The notes beneath the pieces are model-generated. The model was not told where the DNA came from. It did no database searches and saw nothing but the letters and a program-made list of their open reading frames with translations. Of a stretch of 64,000 bases of DNA, positions 25,931-37,210 are shown piece by piece (position 1 is the stretch's first letter; each line of letters opens with the position of its first letter). The stretch lies in NCBI GenBank assembly GCA_947561395.2, contig OX387186.1, positions 48,131,220 through 48,195,219 on the forward strand, read 5' to 3'. The position numbers were made by a program, and so were the translations under genes. The DNA comes from Buxus sempervirens (taxonomy: Eukaryota > Streptophyta > Magnoliopsida > Buxales > Buxaceae).

Positions 25931-28000
25931 TGGACCAGGTTGAATATGACTTCGACCTTGAGCTCGACTTTGACCTCATGGGGATCAAAGAAGAGATCGA
26001 GGTCGAAGGAGAAGACGTTCCAAAAGAAATTGAATACCAATTGGAACGTCATGAAAAGGGGGTCCAACCTAATATTGAGGAGACCATATCCATAAATCTT
26101 GGGACCGAAGAGGACCCAAAAATTGTGAAAATCGGATCATGCTTGTCTAATGTGCAGAAAAATGGAATGTCACAGTTCTTGGCAGACTACAAAGATGTGT
26201 TAGCCTGGTCATACAGGGACATGCTGGGGTTGGACACGGACATGGTGGTGCATAAGTTGCCAATTTTGCCAGGGGTTAAGCCAATTAAGCAGAAGCTGCG
26301 AAGATTGAAACTAGAATGGACCTTGAAGGTCAAAGACGAAGTGGTCAAACAATTTCAAGCAGGATTTTTGGCAGTCTCTACGTATCCGGAGTGGCTAAGG
26401 ACGATTTTCCGCTTCCACACATTGACATTCTGGTCGATAATACTGCGGTTCATAGCTTGTTCTCGTTCATGGATGGTTTCTCAGGATATAATCAGATCAA
26501 GATGGCTAAGGAAGATCAAGAAAAAACAGCATTTATCACACCTTGGGGCACATTCCACTATACAGTCATGCCGTTTGGGCTTAAAAACGCTGGGGCAACA
26601 TACCAGCGGCCCATGACTGCACTATTCCATGACATGATCCACAAGGAGATGGAGGTCTATGTGGACGATATGATTGCCAAATCATGCAAAGAGGAGGACC
26701 ACTTGATCAACCTGAAGAAAGTGTTTGATCGGCTCAGGAAGTACAGTCTACGGCTTAACCCGGCTAAGTGCGTCTTTGGGGCTACATCAGGGAAGTTACT
26801 GGGATTTATTTTGAGCCGAAGAGGAATTGAAATTGACCCGGCTAAAGCCAAGGCCATAATTGAAATGCCAGCACCCAGAACCGAGAAGGAAGTTCGTGGT
26901 TTTCTCGGGAGGATTCAATACATAAGCCGGTTCATAGCACAGCTCACTGCTATCTGTGAACCAATTTTCAAGCTTCTGAGGAAAGACAACCCGACGGTCT
27001 GGAATGAGGATTGCCAGCAGGCCTTTGATACGATCAAGGAATATTTGCTGAACTCACCTGTGCTAGTACCACCAACTCCAAGAAGACCACTGATCCTGTA
27101 CTTGTCAGTGTTGGAAACATCGATGGGATGTGTCTTGGGGCAGCATGATGAGACTGGTAGAAAAGAAAGGATCATTTACTATCTGAGTAAAAAATTCACA
27201 GAATATGAAGCTAAATACTCACCATTGGAGAAGACTTGTTGTGCTCTAGTGTGGGCAACTCAGAGGCTAAGGCATTACTTCCTTAGTCACTCCACACTAT
27301 TGATATCCCGGATGGACCCGCTGAAGTATTTATTTGAGAAACCGGCACTGACTGGCAGGACGGCAAAATGGCAACTACTACTGTCCGAATTTGACCTCAC
27401 GTACATAACCGAGAAGGCGATCAAGGGTCAAGCCATAGCTGATCACCTGGCTGCACATCCTCTGCCAAAATATCAACCCTTGAAGACCAATTTTCCCGAT
27501 GAGGCAATCTTATACACTGAGGAGGACAGTGAGAGTTCTTGGTAGATGTTCTTTGATGGGGCCGCCAACATGAATGGAAATGGAATAGGGGCAGTCTTGG
27601 TCAAACCAGATGGTTCACATATCCCGATTGCAGTAAAGCTGAGATTCCAGTGCACCAATAACATAGCAGCATATGAAGCATGCATCATTGGATTGCAAGC
27701 CACCCTGGATCATGGGGTAGAGGAACTTGACGTATACGGGGATTCGAGTCTTATCATCTTCCAAACAACTGGTGAGTGGAAAACCAAGGATCACAAATTG
27801 ATCCCCTATCACCAGTACTTGGAAGAAATAAGCACAAATTTCACTCGAATTTCCTTCAACTATATGCCAAGAGCCAAGAATCAGTTTGCGGATGCTCTAG
27901 CTATATTGGCTTCAATGGTCAGCATACCAGAAGGAGTAGACATCAGACCACTGGAAATTGAGGTCAGAGATGAACCGGCTTACTGTCTCGTTCTAGAGGG
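25930..28000 (+). pseudogene. Element B reverse transcriptase and dual RNase H region
   Basis: RT core with the YVDD box near 26,656, Ty3-type RNase H near 27,100-27,340 (KKFTEYEAKYSPLEK), then the second, archaeal-type RNase H from 27,546 (FFDGAANMNGNGIG). It matches the 853-codon block of element A. Broken fossil. Confidence 0.87.
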
Positions 28001-28239
28001 AGCACCAGAAGAAGAAACACCATGGTTTCAAGATATCAAAATTTTCTTGAACAATCATAGTCTGCCAGAAAATGCCACTGCTACTGAGAAGAGGACAATA
28101 CAGAGATTGGCTGGTCAATTTCTGCTAAGTGGTGGACAGTTGTACAAGAGGTCACATAGCGATATTCTGCTCAGAGGTGTAGCCAAGGCTGAATCGGAAA
28201 GATTGATTGAAATTGTAAATGGAGGAGTTTGTGGGCCCC

Positions 28240-29270
28240 ACATGAGCGGGCACATGTTGGCAAAGAAGATCTTAAGGCTGGGATACTACTGGACAACCAT
28301 GGAACATGATTGCTGTATACATGTCAGGAGGTGCCACCAATGCCAAATATATGCAGATAACAAGCATGCACCCCCGGGTGAGTTGCACAACATGACATCA
28401 CCATGGCCCTTCTCTATGTGAGGCATAAATGTCATCGGCATGATTTCACCTAAAGCATCGAACGGGCACAGATTTATCCTGGTGGCGATTGATTACTTCA
28501 CTAAATGGGTAGAAGCAGCTTCATATGTGAACATCACAAGCAACCATGTTATTAAATTTTTGAAGCACAATATCATTTGTCGCTATGGACTGCCAAGTGC
28601 CATAGTATCAGACAATGCTTCAAACATTAAGAATAAGGACATGAAGAAGATGTGTGAGCAGTTTCAGATCACCCACCATAAATCAGCTCCGTACAGGCCT
28701 AAGATGAATGGGGCAGTGGAAGCAGCAAACAAGAACATAAAGAAAATCATTCAGAAGATGGTAGTGAGCTACAAGGATTGGCATGAAATGCTGCCACTTG
28801 CTCTACATGCCTACAGAACCTCGATCCGAACCTCAACTGGGGCAACCCCGTATTCCCTAGTCTATGGAATGGAAGTAGTCTTGCCAGTGGAAGTAGAAAT
28901 CCCATCACTTAGAGTGCTCATGGAGGCAGAATTGGAAGAAGCTGAATGGATACAGTCAAGACATGATCAACTCAACCTGATAGAAGAAAAGCGGTTGAAA
29001 GCGCTTTGTCATGGACAGTTGTACCAGAGGAGAATGGCCCGGGCCTACAATAAGAAAGTAAGGCCCAGAACTTTCCAAGAAGGAAACCTAGTTCTAAAGA
29101 AAATTCTACCATTTTTGGAAGACCCTCGTGGTAAGTTCAAGCCCAATTGGGAAGGGCCTTATGTCGTCAAGAAGGTCCTGTCAGGGGGTGCACTCATCTT
29201 AGCAGAAATGGATGGGTCAGATTTTCCTGAGCCAATTAACTCCGATGCAGTAAAAAGGTATTTTCCTTGA
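28240..29270 (+). pseudogene. Element B integrase region
   Basis: H2C2 zinc finger (CIHVRRCHQC near 28,315), DDE core (DYFTKWVEA, SDNASN, PYRPKMNGAVE) and C-terminal domain ending ...DAVKRYFP. No chromodomain was recognised, as expected for the Tat lineage. Confidence 0.87.
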
Positions 29271-30218
29271 GTGAATATTACTAGGAAATGATCCGAGGCC
29301 ATTTCTTTTTATTCCTTTTAAAATTTTAATCCCTAGTCTAGCCAAGTTGAGCCGGTTCGTTTCTATGATAAACCTAAACCGGATTTACAGTCTTATATTG
29401 GGGCAAAACAAATTGGGGCAAAGCCAATTGGGGCAGAGTTGAAAAAAAAAAGAGAAAAAAAGCAATGAAAAGGGCAAATGAAAGCCAAATGTAAAAAAAG
29501 ATGCAAAAAATGCAATTTGGGGGAAAATGGTGAAATTCATTATGACTATAAGTCTGGTTGACCCTATTTCCACATTTGAAAATGTTTGGGCCTTTAATAC
29601 CCTTTCTTTCATAAACCAAACCTAGCCTTTGTTTCGTCCTATTTTTAAGCCCTCGGTGATCTTAGTTTGTTCATTCAAATGTCAGAGTAAGATTAGTGAT
29701 GACGGAATACAGAACCCGGCCCTAGTGAAAACCGTAACTGGCGCTAGGGGCAATATTGGCAAGAAAAAGAAAAAAACAAAAATATATATATAAAAGAAAA
29801 ATCAGAGGTTGAGTTGATCATGGAAATCTGAGATTGAAGCAAAATCGGCATGAGCAGAATGGGGTCAGTTTTGGCATTTGGGGATGACTCTAAAGGTCCT
29901 AAAATGGACGGTTCTGATCCCTCATTATTTTCTGGACTACCCTTTTCATTATTTAACTTGGTTCTAATTCCTTTAATTATAGGTGATTAAGTGCATGGAC
30001 CAAATTTCAAAAAATAAAAAAAATATAAAAAGAAAAAAACTATACTTTGGCCAGTGATGATAAATCAAATACTTTTCATAAAACCTTTGTTTTTACAAGC
30101 ATCTGAGCATTCTGAGGCCAACAATATAAAAATTTTATTTTGAATTAAGTCCTTTGTCTTTCCACTATTGGAGTTTGCTTTTGTACAAAGGTAGGAAAAA
30201 AATGTGTAGGAAATAAAG
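29271..30218 (+). other. Element B 3' non-coding segment
   Basis: Lies between integrase and the antisense units. It contains a short repeat of TTGGGGCAAA-type words (29,398-29,440) and A-rich stretches (29,760-29,800, 30,005-30,035). The same sequence forms the left edge of element A (1-725, reversed). No gene seen. Confidence 0.7.
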
Positions 30219-32030
30219 CTAATCTCTGTCTCCTAGCCGCTCCCGAATCCGAGCTGCTTGAGCTGCGATAACTCCAGAAGCCCCCTCTGCAGCGGGATCA
30301 CTCAAGAAGGAAATGACCTCATCTGAAAGAGTCTGCCTAATCCGCATGCTCCTAAGGTCGGCTAAAGCATCCTGGTGCTTCTGCCTCAGTGCTCGGACTT
30401 CAAGACAGCGGGCCTGCCTATGTTCCTCAAGTTGCTTCTCCATAGCCAGACGGCGAGATACCTGCTCTGCAAGTTGCCTTTCCATGTCAAGGTCCCGTAT
30501 CCTAAGCTCTTGGGCCTCTCGTACCCATATCTGCTGAAGTCGCTTGTGAGAAGCTCTCTCAGACTCTAAAATATCCTCATAAGTAGGAGCCAAGACTGCA
30601 GGAGGATCTTCGGGTACTGGTGCCTGACTCTGTATCTGCTCCTGGATCCAGAAGAGATAATCCTTCACATGGGCTTCTGAGAAGACGGGGCCACGCATGA
30701 AGCGAACATAGGACCACTCCCTCATCAACCAGGCATTCAGCTTCATGGTATCTGGAGAAAGGGGCCCAAGATGATCGTCATACCCACTTGGGATGATAAT
30801 CCCTTGGATCGCTCTGAACTGACGAAGGACCCGCAAAGGAAGGTAAAGCACTGCATGTCTCAGGCCAGCCAGAACCAGAAAGTTGCAGTCTCGGAAGCTA
30901 ATCACGGTCTCTGCATTGGGTTGATAGGTACCAGGCCACCTCACATGATCATCCTGGAGTGAACCCAAGAAAGTAAACCAACCCTGTTTACCCCCTGGAA
31001 TGTCAGGACACCCTCGGTTGCTCATCAAGATGGGGACTTTCAAGCTCGGGAAGAAGTGTCGATTGATTTCCTCAATCTGACTCAAATGATCAAGTAGCCA
31101 AAGCTGCAAAGGAAGAGAGATATATCAGCACATTGTAAAAGAAAAAAAAAGCAAAAAGAAAGAAAAAAAAGCAAAAAGAAAGAAAAAAAAAGCAAAAAGA
31201 AAGCAAGAAAGCAAAACAACAAAAAAAAAAAAAAATATAATTTTTTTTACCTGCAGGAGCTGGGCACATGCTAAGAAGCGTTTCGACTTCCTATTGTAGC
31301 AATCAGTCAAGGCCTGATACATCCCAACCAAAATCATAGGGGCCAACCTCTCCTACTCCCTAACCTAGCATATCACTGAAATCAGGGCCAAGTCCACCTC
31401 GTCATCATCTCGTGGGAAAAGTAGCTGGTTGACCACTATCAGGGTCAAGGCGTTGAACCGGGCTTCCTTATTCTCCCCCCTAAAGAGCTTCTCAGTCAAA
31501 AAAGCCTTAGATAAAGTCAAAAGGGTGTCAGAGTCTCCTAAGTCCTTCTTCCCTATGCCCAAGAATGTAGAAGCTTCTTTCTTGTAACTGGGCCTAAGAG
31601 GTGGATTCACTACCTTCTCTGCAAACCTCAAACCAAAGATAGTTTCCACCTCTTCTATGGTCGGGGTCATCTCATGGTTCCCAAAACGGAACAAGTTGAG
31701 GTCGGGAACCCAGTGACCAATCATGGCCTCTATAATCTCCCACTTGAAGGGAACCTTGGGAATGATCAGGGTATGGCCTAGATTAGTAGAATCCCATCTC
31801 CTTTCCTCATCTAGGGTCATAGAGTTAACCCATCTTGTGTAAAAGGAATCCACAGGGTTGTACCTAGTGAGATTTGGGGGTTTTGATCTGAAAGGTTGTT
31901 TTGCAGGGGAGGCAGTATGGACAGACAATAATGGGGCAAAAGATGATCCGGAATCCATTGGAGTGGATGGAAGCAAGCTAGAACTCAAGAGGAAGAAGAA
32001 AAAGGCGAAAAAGGGGGTTTCTAAACTCAA
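30219..32030 (-). pseudogene. Antisense unit a of element B, PMD-related
   Basis: Two coding-like stretches on the strand opposite to gag-pol: 31,365-32,030 (Ser/Pro-rich start, then blocks WVNSMTLDEERRW and TIEEVETIFGLRF) and 30,219-31,109 (QLWLLDHLSQIEEIN, then a long Gln/Arg/Glu-rich coiled coil), separated by a low-complexity, intron-like stretch. The blocks resemble the plant mobile domain (PMD) and related families found in MULE-type transposons and in host proteins such as MAIN. Extra antisense ORFs are a known trait of the Tat lineage. A TATA box lies about 40 bp upstream. It belongs to a fossil element; its role is not known. Confidence 0.65.
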
Positions 32031-32069
32031 AAACTCGTAAAAAAATGCTCAAATCCCGAGGCTGGTTGC

Positions 32070-32079
32070 ATTTATAGTA
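32070..32079 (-). promoter_or_regulatory. TATA box of antisense unit a
   Basis: ACTATAAATG on the minus strand, about 40 bp before the first ATG of unit a (32,030) and directly downstream of palindrome cluster 5. Confidence 0.55.
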
Positions 32080-32088
32080 TCTTTTAAT

Positions 32089-32230
32089 GTATCCGGTAAC
32101 TCAGACCGGATAAACAAGGTTTTATTCATATCCGGTATACTTAACCGGATACAAAGGAGGCCATGAGTATCCGGTATATTATACCGGATACAAAGAACAA
32201 TCAATGTATCCGGTATATCAGACCGGATAC
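32089..32230. repeat. Palindrome cluster 5 (upstream of antisense unit a), 4 units
   Basis: Four near-perfect units, such as GTATCCGGTATATTATACCGGATAC, about 35-45 bp apart. It sits 10-160 bp upstream of the TATA box of unit a. Confidence 0.9.
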
Positions 32231-32439
32231 AAAGAAAAACAGCAAAAAAAAGAGCAAAGGATGGAAATCCGAATTTTTTACCTGTTTTACCTGTGTACAA
32301 GTCATAATTGCATAAAATTAAGAACAAAAGAAGTGCAAGACAAGAGAGAATGAATAAAAAGTTTTCTTTCATATATAAATGCAAGTCTTTTTGTACAAAG
32401 GATGATGGTATAAATACAAAAAAAAAATCCTAATCTACT

Positions 32440-35187
32440 ACTCCTGTGCAGGATCATCCCCGCATCCTCGACCGCGTCCACCTCTATGGCCTCTACCTCG
32501 AAGCGCTCGACCCCTAGAGTAGGCCAGAATGCGCTCGGCTGCATGACGAGGATGCCGACCCACCACCTGCTGGAGCTGATACTCCAAGCAATACTCCTCG
32601 AGGTCTGGGGGCAGAGCAGGAGCAGAATCTGGGGAGGAAGCCTCTGGCTTAGCAGCAACCGGCCCAACTGGGCCCTCAGCCATAGCAGGCTCTGCTCCCG
32701 CAGCTCCAAAAGGCCCGGCAGCAGGAGAATGGCCAGGAGCAGAAACATCTGGATCAACAAAAAAAAATCAGAAATGAAAGCATCAGAATGAACCAAAGAG
32801 GGAAAAATTAAAGAAAACATACCAGGGATATTTACAGCAGGCACTGGGGGATCCGGATCCACTGGGTCAGCAGCAGGGACCTCCTTCAGCTCAGGAACCA
32901 TCACTGAAGATGAAGGAGCAGCTGGGGCAACACCAGGATCAGCAACTGGGACGTCCATAGGATCAGTAGCCCGAGCGGGAGACGGGTCAGGAATGAGGAA
33001 ATCATGCTCAAAGGCAGCACCATGATCCGGGACCGGGCCTTACAAAAGTCAAACTGGTATATCAGAATAGCAGAATAGCAGAATAGCAGAAACATGAAAG
33101 AGATGAAATTACAAGAAAACCATATACCTGTCTAGCCTGGAGCTCAGCAACCAGAGCCTCCAACTCTCTGATCCTAGCATCCCGCTGGGCCACGACCGCA
33201 TCGTGCTCGGCGATCATATCATCGATCACAGCCCGCTGGCTCTCGAACCGGTCCCGGATAGTATTCAGCTCATGTACTTGCCAACAAGAACAGAAGTAGG
33301 GTTAGAAATACATCAGGGAAGAAAAGATGAGGAGTACAAGACTTACCGTGTCCTCATGGATCCGGATACGGATCCCGCCGATCTCGGTCACCCCGGCATG
33401 AGTGGGTCGATCCATCAAGCACCCAATAGATACTCTCTGGAACCACTCGTCGTAATCCCTAGCGACCGTGAGCCCCTCCACATCCAGGAAATGATCGAAC
33501 TGATCCACATCAAAGCCCGGCAGGAGCATGTCGGGACCCACAGGAGGAGGAGGAACAGGGATACGAAGTGCACCGGTGTGCTGATGGTACAGGCGCTCTC
33601 CCAAGTACATCACCCTACCAAGGAAGCACTGGTAGGGCTAACGTCGCCGATCTCTATCAAAGGCGTCTTGTACTGCCATCTCACGGGCCACTCCGACGTC
33701 CACGTCATCAAATCGGGACAGGATGAGCTGCAAAAAAGAGAAATAGTCAGATGCAATCAAGATGCAAGAAAAGAAATAAAAGGAAAAAGGATAAAGGGTT
33801 TACATCAGGTTGGCGGGCACGGTCCAAGTGCACCCGAGCGGTGCGGGGCTGACTCCTATCAGCATCCCGGACCTGGGCCGACCATCGCAAAGCCTCAGGG
33901 AAATCCGCGACCTCAGGTACCGGGGATGGGCGGAAGAAAGTCATATAGGTGTACATAAACACCTAGCAAAAGAAAAGAATCAGTCAGAGATAAAGAAAAT
34001 AAAGCCTAAGGAATTAAACCAGACAGATGAATTCGATATCTGTAGAATCTGCCAGAAGAACCGGCTGCTGACTCCATCACCTCTCGGGGATGCCAGGCCT
34101 CGAACCGCTCGGCACAACCCAGCTAGGATGGTCCCATAGATGAGTCGACCCCATGCTAGCTGGCGGGTCTGATGGAAATCTCTCAAGGCGTCCAAAAAGA
34201 GCGGACTGACGCTGGTCGTATCCTCCGGAAAGAAGCAGCTCCCAAGCATCAACAGGAAAACATGCCGGAAGATAGGTGCAAAGGCTGCATCCTCCACAGA
34301 GACGGTCGCATGTCTCCCCTCATAATGTCGAGCTAGGCTCTTCCGCAGCCAACTGATAGAGAGGCGACCACTCCGCCCATCCCAAGCAGCATGAGGCAGG
34401 TCCTGATACCCCAGAAGGAGGCCGATGTCCTCCGTAGAAGGTCGCTCCAAGACAATGGTCCGCCCCGTCAAGGGAATACCGGTGATCATCACAAAATCTG
34501 AGAGACAGATCCCTAGCTCCACGTCCGGAAGATGGAATGACTGCGTCTCTGGGAAATATCTCTCCATCATGGCGAAGATGAGTGGACGGTCGGCTCTGAA
34601 GGATGGGATGCTAAGGAAATGATCCAAATGGCACCTCCCAAACTCGCGCCTGAGGGCCAGAGAAAGTGACTTGGCCAACTCACTGAATCTCCCCCAACTG
34701 CCTCGTAAATGGGAGGAGTGATACGGAAGAGGCACATCTGCCCTGATGCACATGGAAGGGTGGATATCCAAGCCACGGAGGAGCTCTGTATCATGCACAG
34801 ATGCCCTCAACTCCTCGGAGACCCCTGACAGAGCTACAGCAGTACCATCCTGAGCCGCACCTCTGGCTCTGCCTTGGCCTTTGCCACGGCCTCCCTCTGC
34901 CTCAGGGGCTTGATCCTGAACTCTGCCTCGGCCTCGGCCTCGACCTAAAGCAGGTGCAACCACGGGCTAAATTTCAAAGGAACAGTGTGAAGATTTGTGT
35001 AGAAAGGAGAATAGAAAAAAGAAAAGAGAGAAAGAACTTGAAAGCCTACCTCAGCAGAGCTCTCTCGGGAGTCGCCTAATGGCTCGGACAAGGTGGCACT
35101 AGAACTCACCTCTGTCCGAGCCTGCGAGGTGGAGGGCTGATTAGTAGGGTCAACCTCCTCTCTAACACAGGAACGACTCCTAGCCAT
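32440..35187 (-). pseudogene. Antisense unit b of element B, PMD-like
   Basis: A series of coding-like stretches on the minus strand, separated by short gaps that have GT and AG at their edges. In order: a Ser-rich N-terminus (from 35,187), an RG-rich patch and PMD-like core (about 34,965-34,050; blocks HLPDVELGICLSDFVMITGIPLTG and LAWGRLIYGTILAGL), a segment near 33,960-33,805, one near 33,729-33,347, a coiled coil (33,283-33,128), a Pro/Asp-rich stretch (33,040-32,822) and an RG-rich tail (GRGHRGGRGRG, ending near 32,445). PMD proteins occur in MULE transposons and as host silencing-related proteins. The unit is part of a fossil and is broken. Confidence 0.65.
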
Positions 35188-36500
35188 CTACACAGGGAAG
35201 TGTTTTGTGAATTTTAATTCAAATTTTCCTTGCTTATGATCTATACTTCAGTCTCATCATAAATTGTGTCTTACTTCTATTCTCTGAGTCAATGCAAAGT
35301 GTTCTGATCCTAAAACCCCTTTAATATTTCCTAGTTTGTGGTGAATTTAGGATATATGCAAAGGGGAAGAATAAAAGCAAAATCAAGGCAAGAGTGACAG
35401 ACAGAGCTACAAATTCAAGAGTTGACAAGGCAAGTCATAAAGTCAATCGGAAGAATTCACAACCGGGTAGGGTGATGAGTTTGAGAATCATGCCAGTAGT
35501 AATCAACAATTCCAGGGGGAAATATCACTGGCAGATCAATCCTAAAGAACTGCAAAGAATCGGATCAAGGTTGGGAGGTCCAAGCCAATTATAGAAAAAA
35601 AAAAGAAAAAAATCGAGCATCCAATTAGCAGTTCCATAAGTACCATCGGCAGGCAGTCCTAAGTTCTTGGACACTATCAATTCAAGGATTGCACAAGCCA
35701 CAGTTATATAGGCAGCTCCAAAAAGTGGCAAGATAAAATTGAAAGTCAAAGAAAATTTCAGAAAAACAGAAAAAATCACATGGCATTAAGTCTGAAAATT
35801 CTATCATCGGCTATATGGGAAATCATGCCAGGAGCAATGCAGTTGTGAATTAGCACTGGCAAGTAATCCAAACAAGTTGCAGGGATTATCAGAAATGCAA
35901 AAATCTAGTTCTTAATTGAGAGGTCAAACACAGCAAAAAGAAAAGTTGTCACTTACCAATGTGGTTTGCCCGGAGAAATGGATTGCCGGTTAACAATGAC
36001 CAAATCCAATCAACAATAACCCAGGCAAATCATAGAATAGTGTGTAAGACAAAATCAAACAAAGACATACTTGGAAATGGCAAATTCGGTGAAGCTATGC
36101 AAAAAAAAAAAAAAAAACACACATGCTTGACTGAATCGGATTCTACTCACTGGTTAAGCGGCAATGAAGTACTAGGTTACAAGAAGATAAGTTGGGCAGG
36201 TGAAGAACAATTCACCGGAACTCAGAGAAGATCACCGGAGCAAGGACAATGGCGTCGGGTTGAGAAAACCACCAAGAATCTGAAGAAATCGAGCTAGGGC
36301 TTGACCACGGCCAAGAATGGGCGACAATGGAAGTCGCCGAAGTCACAGGCCGTTGCCGGCAGCAACAGAGGACGCCGGAGCTGCTGGATATCGCCGGAAA
36401 AGAAGGAAGAGCCGTCGGGGACGAAGGAGAAGGGAGATGTCCGGTTTGAGTAATCGAAGCAGGAAGAAAAGAATGGGAACAGTCGCGGTCGCGCGCGACT
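35188..36500 (-). other. Probable 5' leader of antisense unit b
   Basis: No gene on either strand. Read on the minus strand, 36,480-36,200 is rich in TCTTC/CCGGCG words like a plant 5' UTR, and the rest is AT-rich, intron-like sequence. A TATAAG box lies at its upstream edge. Confidence 0.4.
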
Positions 36501-36504
36501 TATA
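36499..36504 (-). promoter_or_regulatory. TATA-like box of antisense unit b
   Basis: TATAAG on the minus strand inside GGCTTTATAAGTCGCG, about 10 bp downstream of palindrome cluster 6. The same hexamer region also gives TATAAA on the + strand, so direction is uncertain. Confidence 0.4.
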
Positions 36505-36513
36505 AAGCCGTGT

Positions 36514-36577
36514 GTATCCGGTAACTCAGGCCGGATACACACGAGCCCTGCCTTATCCGGTATGTAATACCGGATAC
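36514..36577. repeat. Palindrome cluster 6 (upstream of antisense unit b), 2 units
   Basis: GTATCCGGTAACTCAGGCCGGATAC and TATCCGGTATGTAATACCGGATA-type units beside the TATA-like box. Confidence 0.85.
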
Positions 36578-36581
36578 AAAA

Positions 36582-36812
36582 GAAAAAAGAAAAAAAAAAG
36601 AAAAAAAGAGAAAAAGAAATGGAAAAAGGAAAAAAGAAAAGAAAAAAAAAGAAGGAAAAAGAGAAAAAAAAAGAAAAAAAAAGAGAAAAAGAAATGGAAA
36701 AAGGAAAAAAGAAAAGGAAAAAAAAGAAGAAAAAAGAGAAAAAAAAAAGGAAAAGAAAAAAAAAGAAAAAAGAAGAAAAAAAGAAAAAGAAAGAAGAACA
36801 AGAGCAAAAATG
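36582..36812. repeat. Purine-only low-complexity tract
   Basis: About 230 bases made almost only of A and G (GAAAAAG-type words with occasional ATGG). It gives long Lys/Glu frames on + and Phe/Ser frames on -, none of which is a gene. Confidence 0.9.
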
Positions 36813-37196
36813 TGCTACAAATTCCACTATTTTCTCACAAAATCCTATTTTTGCCTTAAAATCCACCTCACAGCCACGAGAGCTCAGCGGAATTTAGGAC
36901 AACCTTGGGAAATGTGCTGGTCAAAAGGATGATATCCACTAAATTTTAACTTGGTTTGATAAAAAATCAGTTTTCAAAAATCCTATTTTTGGGCTTAAAA
37001 TCCACTTCACAGCCACGAGAGCTCAGTGGAATTTAAGAACTCTTAGAGGGATGCCCCCCGTAAAGTTAGCGCTTTTTGGCAAATCTCCACACAAAAATTG
37101 CTTTTTACAAAATTGAATTAAATCAAGCAAATCATGCTTAAGGGAGTGCAATTTGGGCTTGTCTAATCTTTGCAGCTCACTGCTTCGCAGCTCCCG
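36813..37196. other. Element B sequence before the purine tract, no gene
   Basis: Holds a diverged direct duplication: CTTAAAATCCACYTCACAGCCACGAGAGCTCAG at about 36,854 and 36,994 (period near 140 bp). Nothing else seen. Confidence 0.6.
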
Positions 37197-37210
37197 CAAA
37201 GAGGGGCAGT
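37197..37210 (+). promoter_or_regulatory. Polypurine tract of element B
   Basis: CAAAGAGGGGCAGT directly before the 3' LTR; the expected position and composition of a plus-strand primer. Confidence 0.7.

Noticed and set aside
36294-36866. Long Phe/Ser-rich (minus) and Lys/Glu-rich (plus) open frames
   Set aside because: They arise from the purine-only tract and have no domain.
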